A DNA stretch of 64,000 bases from Bradyrhizobium sp. LTSP849 (lineage in GTDB: Bacteria; Pseudomonadota; Alphaproteobacteria; Rhizobiales; Xanthobacteraceae), in assembly GCF_000938255.1 (NCBI RefSeq), contig NZ_JYMR01000005.1, positions 186,001-250,000 of the forward strand, in the 5' to 3' direction. The notes beneath the pieces are model-generated. The model searched no databases and had not been told where the DNA came from. It saw only the letters and a program-made list of their open reading frames with translations. This document shows, piece by piece, positions 34,047 to 44,022 of the stretch. Made by a program: the position numbers and the translations under genes. How positions within the stretch are numbered: the stretch's first letter is position 1; each line of letters opens with the position of its first letter.

Positions 34047-35561
34047 CTAAACCACGCGCCACTCCGGCACGCCATCGGCAGCCATCGTTATCTCGCCGAG
34101 CGAGCCGACCGGCGAGCGATCCATGTTGAGCAAATGCTTTAGCGTCGCGCTGTCATCAGCCGGAATCCGCGCCAGCGTGCGCCGCTCGTCTGCGGTGCGC
34201 AGCATGACGACGCCATGCTCGACATCGCCGTTGCGGCCGTAGAGCACCGTAAAGCTCTCGACTTTGCCCTTGCCGGCGGGCTCCGTGACGAACTCCGGCA
34301 CCGCACGCTTGTTACGATCGGCTTCCGACTGCACGCTTGTCTCCTGCGCCAGCCCCGCGCGCGGTGGCGTCTTTGAGACCACCAGCGCGTGATGCTTGGT
34401 GACGAAACCGCCCTGGCCGTAGAGCAGGCCGAGCTTGGCACCCTCGCGAAGCTTGCGCACCATCGCGCAGGCCGCATGCGTCATGTAGGTGTTGAGCGGC
34501 GCGCCGAAGAAGGTGAGCCCGCCGGTCACGGTCGGCTGCACCTCGGCGCCCAGGCCCAGCGTTCGCCGCGCCATCTTCGGCACGCAAGGGAAGCAGCTGT
34601 AGAGCTCGATCGCGTCGAATTTCTTGCCGTCGCCGCCGGCGAGATCCATCACGGCTTTCAGCACTGCATTTTGCGGATGGCTCTCATAGAACTGGTCGCG
34701 CAGCAGGTAGTCGCGCGGCTCTTCGGCCGAGGCGCCGCCGAGCGGATAGACCAGCTTGTCTTCCGCGATGCCGGCCGCCCGCGCCTTGGCGAGGCTGGTG
34801 AGCACCAACGCGCCGCCCATGTTGACGCTTGGGTTGGCAACCATGAGCTTGTTGTAAGGCCACGCGATCAGGCGGTTGTCTGATGTCGGCGTGGTGATCT
34901 CGTCCGGCGCATAGCGCCGCTTCAGCCAGGCGTTGGGATTTTGCGCGGCAGCTTCCGAATAGCGCGACCATAGCGTACCGGACTCTGCCATGGCTTCGCG
35001 CGGCGTCTGGCCCCAATGCGCCGACGATGCAGCTTCGTAGAACGGATAGACGGTGACGGGGCGGAACACGCCGAGCTTCACCGCAAGCGGCTTCTGGAAC
35101 GCCGCGCCGCGCTTCGGCTCCTCGACGTCATGGGCAAACGGCGTCCATGGCAGCTTTGCTCCAGTTCGCTCGGCCTTGGTTGCGGTCGACTGTGCCTCCG
35201 CACCGCAGATCGCGGCGACGCTGCATTCGCCGCGGGCGATGCGCTGCGCGGCCTCGTGGATGTAGCGGATCGGGCTCTCGCCGCCGACCGGGCCATAATA
35301 GCAATGCGCCGGCGCAATGCCGAGCCGCCGTGCCAAGAGCTTTTCCGGATCGCGATAGCGCCAGCTCAGGAAGTTGACAACGTCGAGTGACTGCACCTCG
35401 CCGAGCAGTTTTGCTCCGGCATCCGCCTCGGCACGCCGCAGCGCCTGTTCGAGTAGATCGAGCGGCTCGAGGCCCTCGGTGATCTCCTTGGGACGGTCGA
35501 TGATCTCGCCGATGCCGACGATGACGGGGATGCGGTCCGGGGAAAGGGAGAGGTTTGTCAT
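34047..35561 (-). CDS. Thiolase-like protein with extra C-terminal domain (TLP1 type)
   Basis: A 504-residue thiolase-fold protein. The N-terminal half begins RIPVIVGIGEIIDRP, and where degradative thiolases carry the nucleophilic Cys (NCSSG type) this protein reads YYGPVGGESPIRYIHEAA, with no Cys. The C-terminal half has SCFPCVPKMARR and THAACAMVRKLR. Beyond about residue 400 there is an additional domain (QSEADRNKRAVPEFV...) as in TLP1 proteins of mycobacteria, which are monomeric and lack ordinary thiolase activity. It probably binds CoA esters; the reaction is unknown. It is followed across a 182-bp repeat-bearing gap by a co-directional nitronate monooxygenase gene upstream. Confidence 0.82.
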   Translation of the reverse strand: MTNLSLSPDRIPVIVGIGEIIDRPKEITEGLEPLDLLEQALRRAEADAGAKLLGEVQSLDVVNFLSWRYRDPEKLLARRLGIAPAHCYYGPVGGESPIRYIHEAAQRIARGECSVAAICGAEAQSTATKAERTGAKLPWTPFAHDVEEPKRGAAFQKPLAVKLGVFRPVTVYPFYEAASSAHWGQTPREAMAESGTLWSRYSEAAAQNPNAWLKRRYAPDEITTPTSDNRLIAWPYNKLMVANPSVNMGGALVLTSLAKARAAGIAEDKLVYPLGGASAEEPRDYLLRDQFYESHPQNAVLKAVMDLAGGDGKKFDAIELYSCFPCVPKMARRTLGLGAEVQPTVTGGLTFFGAPLNTYMTHAACAMVRKLREGAKLGLLYGQGGFVTKHHALVVSKTPPRAGLAQETSVQSEADRNKRAVPEFVTEPAGKGKVESFTVLYGRNGDVEHGVVMLRTADERRTLARIPADDSATLKHLLNMDRSPVGSLGEITMAADGVPEWRVV

Positions 35562-35628
35562 TTCTTATTGCTTCGCTCTTTAGATTTTCGGCACGCCGCC
35601 GCCCTTCGAGGCCTTCGCTACGCTACGG

Positions 35629-35705
35629 CACCTCAGGGTGACGGCTACGGGGACGACGTCACCCTGAGGTGCTCGTTCAGCGGCGCACCGCGCCGCTGAA
35701 CGAGC
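35629..35705. repeat. Twin tandem perfect hairpins upstream of the thiolase-like gene
   Basis: Hairpin one has arms CACCTCAGGGTGACG (35629-35643) and CGTCACCCTGAGGTG (35657-35671), 15 bp perfect with a 13-nt loop. Hairpin two has arms GCTCGTTCAGCGGCGC (35671-35686) and GCGCCGCTGAACGAGC (35690-35705), 16 bp perfect with a 3-nt loop. They share one base. The element fills the gap between two co-directional genes. Confidence 0.85.
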
Positions 35706-35743
35706 CTCCAAGGATGGGCAACGGACTCTACTCCGGCCACGAG

Positions 35744-36877
35744 TCACTCCGCCACCAGCGCATTCATGTGCTCGACGGCTTCGGCGAACTCTTCCTTGAA
35801 TTCCTGCACCACGGCACCGGCCGACTTCACGCTGTCGATCAACCCCACGCCTTGGCCGACGAAATAGCTAACGAGATCGCGCGCTCGCGCGTTGCCGGCG
35901 GCCGCCGCACGGTCGATCGAGTTGAAGGCGTCGCGGCTGATGATGCTCTGCAGCGGCATCGGCAGCGCGCCCGGGCTTTCCGGCGCGCGGTCCCAGGCAT
36001 CGGTCCAGACCGAGCGGAGCTGCCGCGCCGGTTTTCCGGTACGGCCCTTCGAGCGGATCGCGTCGCGGGACGAGGCGGCGATCATCTTCTCGCGAAAAAC
36101 TTCCGTGGTCTCGGCCTCGACAGTGGCAAGCCACACCGAGCCGGTCCAGGCGCCGGCGGCACCCATCGCCATGCAGGCCGCCATCTGCCGTCCGGTCATG
36201 ATGCCGCCAGCGGCCAGCACCGGCACGTCGCGGATCGGCTTGATCGCCTTGATCACCTCCGGCACCAGCACCATGGTCGAGACCTCACCGCAATGGCCGC
36301 CGGCTTCGGTGCCCTGCACGACGAGGATATCGACGCCGGCCGCGACCTGGCGCAGGGCATGCTCCTTGGCGCCGACAAGCGCTGCGACCGGCACGCCATG
36401 CTTCTTGCCCATCTCGATCATCGCTTTCGGCGGCACGCCTAACGCATTGGCGATCAGCCGGATCGGGTGGTTGAAGGAGACCTCGAGCAGCTCGAGCGCG
36501 GTCTTGGCGTCGAACGGCTGCGGCTGATTGTCGGCCACATCAGTCGTCGTAAGCTCGATGTCGTATTTCTTCAGAAGACCACGTGTGTAGTCACGATGCG
36601 CCTGCGGCACGCGCGCCTCGAGGCTCTTCCAGGTGACGTCCTTCTCGCCGGCGGTCGAGATGTTTTCGGGGATGAGCACGTCGATGCCGTAGGGTTTGCC
36701 GTCGGCATGCTCGTCGATCCATTTCAGCTCGCGCTCGAGAGTCTCCGGTGTGTGCACGGTCGCGCCCAACACGCCAAAGCCGCCCGCACGGCTGACGGCG
36801 GCAACGACGTCGCGACAATGGCTGAAAGCGAGCAGCGGGAACTCGATTCCCAGCATGTCGCAGATCGGCGATTTCAT
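35744..36877 (-). CDS. Nitronate monooxygenase / FabK-like FMN oxidoreductase
   Basis: This 377-residue TIM-barrel FMN enzyme of the 2-nitropropane dioxygenase family begins ICDMLGIEFPLLAFSHCRDV. The segment VVQGTEAGGHCGE (about residues 188-200) contains the His typical of nitronate monooxygenases. VPVLAAGGIMTGRQMAACMAMGAAG is the phosphate-binding barrel end. Reactions in the family include oxidation of nitronates (such as 3-nitropropionate) and enoyl-ACP reduction. It is divergent from a Baeyer-Villiger monooxygenase gene and upstream of the TLP1 gene. The substrate is unknown. Confidence 0.9.
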   Translation of the reverse strand: MKSPICDMLGIEFPLLAFSHCRDVVAAVSRAGGFGVLGATVHTPETLERELKWIDEHADGKPYGIDVLIPENISTAGEKDVTWKSLEARVPQAHRDYTRGLLKKYDIELTTTDVADNQPQPFDAKTALELLEVSFNHPIRLIANALGVPPKAMIEMGKKHGVPVAALVGAKEHALRQVAAGVDILVVQGTEAGGHCGEVSTMVLVPEVIKAIKPIRDVPVLAAGGIMTGRQMAACMAMGAAGAWTGSVWLATVEAETTEVFREKMIAASSRDAIRSKGRTGKPARQLRSVWTDAWDRAPESPGALPMPLQSIISRDAFNSIDRAAAAGNARARDLVSYFVGQGVGLIDSVKSAGAVVQEFKEEFAEAVEHMNALVAE

Positions 36878-37134
36878 GGTTCTATCCCCGCGGCGGCCGT
36901 CGCGTTACTGTTGTTGCTCTCGTTGCGAAGGCGGTTCGACGCTAGCCCATCGTCGCCTGCGATGCCAAGCCGGATTTGGCCGCGCATCTTGCGTGCAGGC
37001 GCCGCGCCGCGCGAGGAGCCATTCCGTCGCGCAAAATAAGTGGAGCAGGGACGTCCGATAAGCCTCTTGCGCTTTCGCTGACGTGAGAGAATGCTGATGC
37101 ACAACAACAGAAAACCACGAGGGAGCGCCAATCG

Positions 37135-38793
<1,659 letters not shown>

Positions 38794-38908
38794 GCCGGAC
38801 GCATGACGCTGGCCTGAGGCCCGCGCCCGGCGCAGACCGGACGGGCCTTGTCATCGGCCATTTGCGGGCTAATTAATGCAGGCGCATCTTCCCGCCGGAG
38901 CTAATTGC

Positions 38909-39784
38909 ATGACCGATGCCCCCGCCTACGTGCCGCCCAAAGTCTGGACCTGGAATAAGGAGAACGGCGGGCAGTTCGCCAGCATCAACCGCCCGATCGC
39001 CGGCCCCACCCACGACAAGGAGCTGCCGGTCGGCAAGCATCCGTTCCAGCTCTATTCGCTGGCGACGCCGAACGGCGTGAAGGTCACGGTGATGCTGGAG
39101 GAGCTTCTGGCGCTCGGCCACAAGGGCGCCGAATACGACGCCTGGCTGATCAAGATCGGCAATGGCGACCAGTTCGGCAGCGGCTTTGTCGACATCAATC
39201 CGAACTCGAAAATCCCCGCACTGATGGATCGCTCGGGTCCGGAGCCGATCCGGGTGTTCGAATCCGGCTCGATCCTGGTCTACCTCGCGGAAAAGTTCGG
39301 CGCCTTCCTGCCCAAGGACATCAAGACCCGCACCGAAGCGATGTCCTGGTTGTTCTGGCAGATGGGCAGTGCGCCCTATCTCGGCGGCGGCTTCGGCCAT
39401 TTCTACGCCTACGCGCCGACCAAGATCGAATACGCCATCGACCGTTTTGCGATGGAGACCAAGCGCCAGCTCGACGTGCTCGACCGGCGCCTTGCGGACA
39501 ACGAATATCTCGCCGGCAGCGAGTACACGATCGCCGATATCGCGGTGTGGCCTTGGTACGGCGCCCTCGCCAAGGGGCTGGTCTATGGCGCCGGCGAATT
39601 CCTGTCCGTGCAGGATTACAAGAACGTGCAGCGCTGGACCGATGAAATCGCCCAGCGCCCCGCCGTGAAGCGCGGCCGCATGGTCAACCGCGTCTCCGGC
39701 GATCCCGCAAGCCAGCTCCACGAGCGCCACGACGCCAGCGATTTCGAAACCAAGACGCAGGACAAGCTCGCGCCGGCGACCTAG
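38909..39784 (+). CDS. Glutathione S-transferase, nu class (YghU/YfcG-like disulfide-bond oxidoreductase)
   Basis: This 291-residue GST has a long N-terminal extension (VPPKVWTWNKENGGQFASIN) and the glutathione-site TPNG motif in YSLATPNGVKVTVMLEELL. VFESGSILVYLAEKFG contacts the gamma-glutamyl part, and the C-terminal helical domain has YTIADIAVWPWYG. These are marks of nu-class YghU/YfcG proteins, which act as glutathione-dependent disulfide reductases or peroxidases. The ATG at 38909 is preferred over an in-frame ATG 11 codons upstream because GGAG lies 9 bp before it. Cytosolic. It may handle reactive by-products of the neighbouring monooxygenase (inference). Confidence 0.92.
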   Translation: MTDAPAYVPPKVWTWNKENGGQFASINRPIAGPTHDKELPVGKHPFQLYSLATPNGVKVTVMLEELLALGHKGAEYDAWLIKIGNGDQFGSGFVDINPNSKIPALMDRSGPEPIRVFESGSILVYLAEKFGAFLPKDIKTRTEAMSWLFWQMGSAPYLGGGFGHFYAYAPTKIEYAIDRFAMETKRQLDVLDRRLADNEYLAGSEYTIADIAVWPWYGALAKGLVYGAGEFLSVQDYKNVQRWTDEIAQRPAVKRGRMVNRVSGDPASQLHERHDASDFETKTQDKLAPAT

Positions 39785-40402
39785 CTACGATTTCTTCGCT
39801 CCCTCCGCCGCAGGAAACACGACGCGGTCATCAGTGCGGCAGTAGCGGTCGGCGAACATGCGGCCGATCGGGTGATAGCGGTCCATATGCACCCGCATTG
39901 CGTCGGCGTCCCAGAGTTCGTCGCGGATGTAGAAGTGGATTCCTTCGCCCATGATGAGCTGGCGATCGCCGTTGACGTCGATCGTCTTCCAGGTCTTGCA
40001 TTCCATCGCCCACGGCGTGTCGGCCAGCCGCGGCACGGCGATCGTCTTCGACGGCGCAAGCTTCAGCCCGAGATAGCCCGGTTCGCCGACCTCCGGCGGG
40101 AAGTCGCCGCTACTCTCGTGCATAGCGCGCGCCAGCGGCTCATCTGCGATGTTGACCACGAATTCGCCGGTCCGCTGGATATTGGTCAGCGTGTCCTTCT
40201 CCTGGCCGTCCGGCCGGCGGTTGACCGCGAACATGCACAGCGGCGGATCCTCGCAGAACACGTTGAAGAAGCTGAATGGCGCGGCATTGACCACGCCGGT
40301 CGCCCCGATCGACGTCACCCACGCGATCGGCCGCGGCAGCACGAAGGAGGCCAGCACCTTGTAGCGCTCGCGCGGCGTGAGGTCGCTAGCGGCGTAGTCC
40401 AT
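39785..40402 (-). CDS. Flavin reductase-like (FMN-binding split barrel) protein
   Basis: This 205-residue FMN-binding split-barrel protein contains VLPRPIAWVTSIGATGVVNAAPFSFFNVFCEDPPLCMF, the conserved flavin-binding block, and ERTGEFVVNI-like QRTGEFVVNIADEPLA. Members supply reduced FMN or reduce flavins with NAD(P)H. The ATG at 40402 (with GGAG 7 bp before) is preferred to a longer start that would run into the repeat element upstream. The stop abuts the convergent GST gene stop. The acyl-CoA dehydrogenase gene upstream on the same strand is separated by a family A repeat. Confidence 0.9.
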   Translation of the reverse strand: MDYAASDLTPRERYKVLASFVLPRPIAWVTSIGATGVVNAAPFSFFNVFCEDPPLCMFAVNRRPDGQEKDTLTNIQRTGEFVVNIADEPLARAMHESSGDFPPEVGEPGYLGLKLAPSKTIAVPRLADTPWAMECKTWKTIDVNGDRQLIMGEGIHFYIRDELWDADAMRVHMDRYHPIGRMFADRYCRTDDRVVFPAAEGAKKS

Positions 40403-40425
40403 AATGGGCTCCAGGGAAGAGCTTC

Positions 40426-40518
40426 GTAGGGTGGGCAAAGCGAAGCGTGCCCACCATTTCATGCGACGAACCGTGATGGTGGGCACGGCGCGAAGAGCGC
40501 GCCTTTGCCCTACCCTAC
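40426..40518. repeat. GTAGGGTGGGC inverted-repeat element, family A copy 2
   Basis: A 93-bp element with the same termini as the copies at 33952 and 50163 (GTAGGGTGGGCAAAGCGAAG ... GCCCTACCCTAC) and inner GTGCCCACCAT/ATGGTGGGCAC arms, plus the GCGCGAAGAGCGCGC internal motif. It lies between co-directional acyl-CoA dehydrogenase and flavin reductase genes. Confidence 0.9.
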
Positions 40519-40543
40519 GGCATGCAACGAGAGGAGAGACCTT

Positions 40544-41818
40544 TTACGCCATGCTCAGCTCGTGCCGACCGACCACCATCCAGTGCACTTCGTCCGGACC
40601 ATCCGCAAAGCGCAGGTGACGGACGTCCTGATACATCTCCGCGAGCGGGGTCCAGTGCGAGATGCCGGTGGCGCCATGCATCTGGATCGACTGGTCGATG
40701 ATCTTGCAAGCGCGCTCCGGCACCATGGCCTTGACCATGGAGACCCAGACGCGAGCCTCCTTGTTGCCGAGCACGTCCATGGCCTTTGCCGCCTTCAGCA
40801 CCATCAGCCGCATCGCCTCGATCTCGCAGCGCGCCTGCGCGATGATCTGCATGTTGCCGCCGAGATGGGCGATTTTCTTACCGAAGGCTTCGCGGGTGAG
40901 GCCGCGCTGCACCATCAAATCGAGCGCCTTCTCGGCCTTGCCTATGGTACGCATGCAGTGATGAATGCGGCCTGGGCCGAGACGAAGCTGCGAGATCTCG
41001 AAGCCGCGGCCTTCGCCGAGCAGGATGTTCTCCTTCGGCACGCGCACATTGTTGAAGCGCATATGCATGTGACCGCGCGGCGCGTGGTCCTGACCGAACA
41101 CATACATCGGCCCGAGCACCTCGACGCCGGGCGTGTCGCGCGGCACCAGGATCTGCGACTGCTGCTTGCTCGGCGCCGCATCCGGATTGGTCTTCACCAT
41201 CACGATGAGGATCTTGCAGCGGGGATCGCCGACGCCGGAGATGTAATATTTCTCGCCGTTGATGACCCATTCGTTGCCGACGAGTTTTGCACTCGTCGAG
41301 ATGTTCTTGGCATCGGAGGAGGCGACGTTCGGCTCGGTCATGACATAGGCCGAGCGGATCTCACCGTTCATCAGCGGCTTCAGCCACTTCTCCTTCTGCT
41401 CCTTGGTGCCGACGCGCTCAAGCACCTCCATGTTGCCGGTGTCGGGCGCCGAGCAGTTCATGGACTCGGAGGCGAGCGGGCTCTTGCCGAGTTCGGAGGC
41501 GATATAGGCATAATCGAGGTTCTTCAGGCCCTGGCCGGTCTCGTCATCAGGCAGGAAGAAGTTCCAGAGGCCCTCCTTCTTGGCCTTGTTCTTGGCGACC
41601 TCGAGCACCTCGAGCTGCTTCGGCGTGAAGCTCCAGCGGTCTTCCTTGCCCTCGCCGGCCTTGGCGAACTCGATCGACATCGGCTCGACGGTGTCGCGGA
41701 TGAACTTCCTGACGTGATCGTAGAGCGGCCGGACCTGGTCCGACATCCTGAGATCATTGAGCTCGTCGCCGGGATTGAGCGTGTAGTTGGTGGTGCGGGG
41801 TATGTAGGCGTGTTTCAA
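40544..41818 (-). CDS. Acyl-CoA dehydrogenase of the ACAD10/ACAD11 (LvaC-like) type
   Basis: A 424-residue acyl-CoA dehydrogenase whose blocks match the C-terminal half of animal ACAD11: KKEGLWNFFLP, MNCSAPDTGNMEVLERVGT, MTEPNVASSDA, LGEGRGFEISQLRLGPGR followed by IHHCMRTIGKAEKALD, and FADGPDEVH near the end. At the position of the usual catalytic Glu (YEG in medium-chain enzymes) the sequence is ADG, with Asp406, as in ACAD10/11. Such proteins, and bacterial LvaC, process 4-phosphoacyl-CoA made by an APH-type kinase rather than doing only plain dehydrogenation. A matching kinase plus DUF6285 lies at 45.8-47.1 kb. A PsrA-like palindrome lies upstream. Confidence 0.9.
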   Translation of the reverse strand: MKHAYIPRTTNYTLNPGDELNDLRMSDQVRPLYDHVRKFIRDTVEPMSIEFAKAGEGKEDRWSFTPKQLEVLEVAKNKAKKEGLWNFFLPDDETGQGLKNLDYAYIASELGKSPLASESMNCSAPDTGNMEVLERVGTKEQKEKWLKPLMNGEIRSAYVMTEPNVASSDAKNISTSAKLVGNEWVINGEKYYISGVGDPRCKILIVMVKTNPDAAPSKQQSQILVPRDTPGVEVLGPMYVFGQDHAPRGHMHMRFNNVRVPKENILLGEGRGFEISQLRLGPGRIHHCMRTIGKAEKALDLMVQRGLTREAFGKKIAHLGGNMQIIAQARCEIEAMRLMVLKAAKAMDVLGNKEARVWVSMVKAMVPERACKIIDQSIQMHGATGISHWTPLAEMYQDVRHLRFADGPDEVHWMVVGRHELSMA

Positions 41819-42172
41819 TGTTGTTCCTCCCGTTTTGGATCAGCGCGTTGTCGTCAAGAATAGACGGGGCAAGGCCAAAGCGCGAGCCTGCATTTTTCAC
41901 GCGACCTATGCCATGCGATGGAATATCGCGATATCGTTTCAAACACTGTTTGAGTGCGATCGGCATCGTGAGGGCGAAGGTCGGTCCACCCGCCTTCTGA
42001 TCTTCAGCACGGGTCGAGCGATCTGACCATGTGGGTCGGTTAACGGGTCGCACCGCAGGACCCGCGGCTCCTCTCGGTTCCTCACTAATTCAGCCTATTC
42101 CCGGCCGCTATTGGGACTTTTGCGTTGCGCTGTAACCGGCTAACCTCCGGCTCGCGCAGAGGGAGAGAGCAC
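41819..42172. other. 354-bp non-coding divergent promoter region
   Basis: This is the only gene-free stretch above 300 bp. It separates the leftward ACAD11-like gene from the rightward sensor kinase gene. Two palindromes (41923-41934 and 41939-41953) lie about 105-135 bp upstream of the dehydrogenase start. I see no convincing small ORF, RNA gene or repeat element in the remainder. Confidence 0.6.
41923..41953. promoter_or_regulatory. Adjacent palindromes, PsrA-like fatty-acid regulator site candidate
   Basis: ATATCGCGATAT (41923-41934) is a perfect 12-bp palindrome. TCAAACA-C-TGTTTGA (41939-41953) is a perfect 7+1+7 palindrome. The latter contains CAAAC-N3-GTTTG, which fits the (C/G)AAAC-N2-4-GTTT(G/C) pattern bound by PsrA-type TetR regulators of beta-oxidation genes. 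Its place upstream of an acyl-CoA dehydrogenase gene supports that reading. Confidence 0.5.
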
Positions 42173-43438
42173 ATGAGTTCTTCCGTTGTACGCGAAGTGC
42201 AGTTTCCAAAACAGCCGGCGCTCCAGTTGATCTACGATACAGCGCCGATCGGACTTGCTTATCTTTCGCCGGACTGTCGCTATTTGCAGATCAACCAGCG
42301 CCTCACCGAGATCTGCGGCATCTCGGTCGAAGGCCATCTCGGGCACACGGTGCGGGACTGCGTGCCCGGGCTCGCGTCCGCCGTCGAGGGCATCGTTCGC
42401 TCCATCATGGAAACCGGCGACCCCGTCACCGGGATCGAGGTCTACGGCCAGCGTCCCGGCTATAATGACGAGCGCTGCTGGATCACCTATTGGCATCCGC
42501 AGCGCGGACCGAACGGCAACATCGTCGGTGTCAATGTCGCGGCTGAGGAGATCACCGAACGCAAGCGCAGCGAGCGAGAGATTCGCGGCGCGCGCGACGC
42601 GGCGGAGGCGGCGTTGCAACGCCTGAAGGAGGCTCAGGATTCGCTGGTCGAGGCGGAAAAGCTCGCAGCTCTCGGACGGTTGGTGGCTGGCGTGGCGCAC
42701 GAGATTAACAGTCCCGTCGGCACCAGCCTGACCGTCACCTCGGCGCTGGAGCGCAAGACGACAAAGTTTGCGGCGGAAGTTGCGCGGGGCGGCCTGAAGC
42801 GATCGAGCCTGAATGAATTCGTTGCGGTCGTCCAGACCGCGTCATCGCATCTGGCCGACAATCTCGCCCGCGCAGCGGAATTAATCGAGGCGTTCAAGCA
42901 GGTCGCTGTCGACCAGGGCTATCTTGAGCGTCGCAGCTTCGATCCGGGCGAGCTAACGCGACAGGTTGCCGCGAGCCTGCAGCAGGAATTGCGGAGGAAC
43001 GGCTTGGCGCTCAACGTCGAATGCCAGCCCGATCTCGTAATGAACAGCTATCCCGGTCCATTCGCACAGGTGGTGACCAACCTGATCAAGAACGCGATGG
43101 TGCACGCGTTTCCGCATGGCAGGAGCGGCAGCATCAACATCGAGATTCGTGCGTGCGGCCGGGATGATATCGAGATTGCCGTTTCTGATGATGGCTGCGG
43201 CATGAGTGCGGACCTGCGCCGGCAGGCGTTCAATCCGTTCTTCACGACGCGTCGCAGTCAAGGCTGCATCGGTCTCGGCCTGCACATCGTTCACAATATC
43301 GTCGTCAATCGGCTGGGCGGGCGTATCAAGCTTGAAAGCGAGTCAGTCGAGGGGACACGAATCCGGATCATCGTGCCGCGGATCGCGCCCGAGCCTGCCG
43401 ATCCCCAGCGCGCAACGCGCAAGAGGAGCGCTGTATAG
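42173..43438 (+). CDS. PAS-domain sensor histidine kinase
   Basis: This 421-residue kinase has an N-terminal PAS domain (about 15-130, ending NVAAEEITERKRSE), a coiled-coil linker (about 130-168) and a phosphoacceptor motif VAGVAHEINSPVG with His176. The ATPase domain has N-box NLIKNAMVHAF, G1 DDGCGMS and G2 CIGLGLHIVHNIV. There are no transmembrane helices, so it senses a cytosolic signal, possibly through a PAS-bound ligand. No receiver-domain response regulator is adjacent, so it is an orphan kinase. The ATG at 42173 has GGGAGAGAGC upstream. Confidence 0.92.
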   Translation: MSSSVVREVQFPKQPALQLIYDTAPIGLAYLSPDCRYLQINQRLTEICGISVEGHLGHTVRDCVPGLASAVEGIVRSIMETGDPVTGIEVYGQRPGYNDERCWITYWHPQRGPNGNIVGVNVAAEEITERKRSEREIRGARDAAEAALQRLKEAQDSLVEAEKLAALGRLVAGVAHEINSPVGTSLTVTSALERKTTKFAAEVARGGLKRSSLNEFVAVVQTASSHLADNLARAAELIEAFKQVAVDQGYLERRSFDPGELTRQVAASLQQELRRNGLALNVECQPDLVMNSYPGPFAQVVTNLIKNAMVHAFPHGRSGSINIEIRACGRDDIEIAVSDDGCGMSADLRRQAFNPFFTTRRSQGCIGLGLHIVHNIVVNRLGGRIKLESESVEGTRIRIIVPRIAPEPADPQRATRKRSAV

Positions 43439-43459
43439 CCGGGACATAGGCGAGCGGAA

Positions 43460-43502
43460 GCGACGCCGTCGTTCGGACGGCTATGCCCGGCCACGGCGTC
43501 GC
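43460..43502. repeat. Inverted repeat between convergent kinase and VOC genes
   Basis: GCGACGCCGT (43460-43469) and ACGGCGTCGC (43493-43502) form a perfect 10-bp stem, with further partial symmetry (CCGTC/GACGG) inside the loop. It lies in the 78-bp convergent gap and may act as a bidirectional transcription stop. Confidence 0.5.
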
Positions 43503-43516
43503 AGCGAGTGCTCCGC

Positions 43517-43894
43517 TCAAATCATCCGATGCATCGCGCAGATCTTGTTGCCGTCGAGGTCGCGCAGATAGGCGAGGTAGAGCTTGCCGGCCGCGCCTTC
43601 GCGGATGCCGGGCGGGTTCTCGCAAGTCTTGGCCCCGCCGGCGAGGCCCGCCGCGTGCCACGCGTCGACCTGCTCCGGTGAGCCGCAGGCAAAGCCGATG
43701 GTGCCGCCGTTCGCAGGAGTCGCAGCCTCGCCGTTGATCGGCTTCGACACCGAGAACACGCCGGTCTTGGTGATGTAGAAAATGCGATGGCCATCGATCC
43801 TGGCTGGCCGCACTTCGAGCGTGCTCAGCAAACTGTCGTAGAACGCCTTGGCCTTGTCGAGGTCGTTGGTGCCGATCATCACGTGGGAAAACAT
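43517..43894 (-). CDS. VOC/glyoxalase-superfamily protein
   Basis: This 125-residue protein has the VOC fold. It begins MFSHVMIGTNDLDKAKAFYDSLL and has two beta-alpha-beta-beta-beta modules. The first-module His (HVMIG) and the late Glu-containing GKLYLAYLRDLDGNKICAMH segment are potential metal ligands, as in glyoxalase I and dioxygenases. Small single-domain members have diverse or unknown reactions. It lies between the sensor kinase and an SDR gene with no evident operon partner. Confidence 0.85.
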   Translation of the reverse strand: MFSHVMIGTNDLDKAKAFYDSLLSTLEVRPARIDGHRIFYITKTGVFSVSKPINGEAATPANGGTIGFACGSPEQVDAWHAAGLAGGAKTCENPPGIREGAAGKLYLAYLRDLDGNKICAMHRMI

Positions 43895-43927
43895 TTGCCC
43901 CTCCCAGATTTATGAATTCAGACTTCG

Positions 43928-44011
43928 TAGCCCGGATGGAGCGAAGCGCAATCCGGGGTCTTGCTCCAAGTTACGCCGGTCCCGGATTACGCCTCGCTCC
44001 ATCCGGGCTAC
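43928..44011. repeat. GTAGCCCGGATG inverted-repeat element, family B copy 1
   Basis: An 84-bp element starts GTAGCCCGGATGGAGCGAAG and ends CTCGCTCCATCCGGGCTAC, with CAATCCGGGGT/CCCGGATTAC inner arms. A second copy with the same termini is at 55463-55538. It is located between co-directional SDR and VOC genes. Confidence 0.88.
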
Positions 44012-44022
44012 AAACGCGAAAC

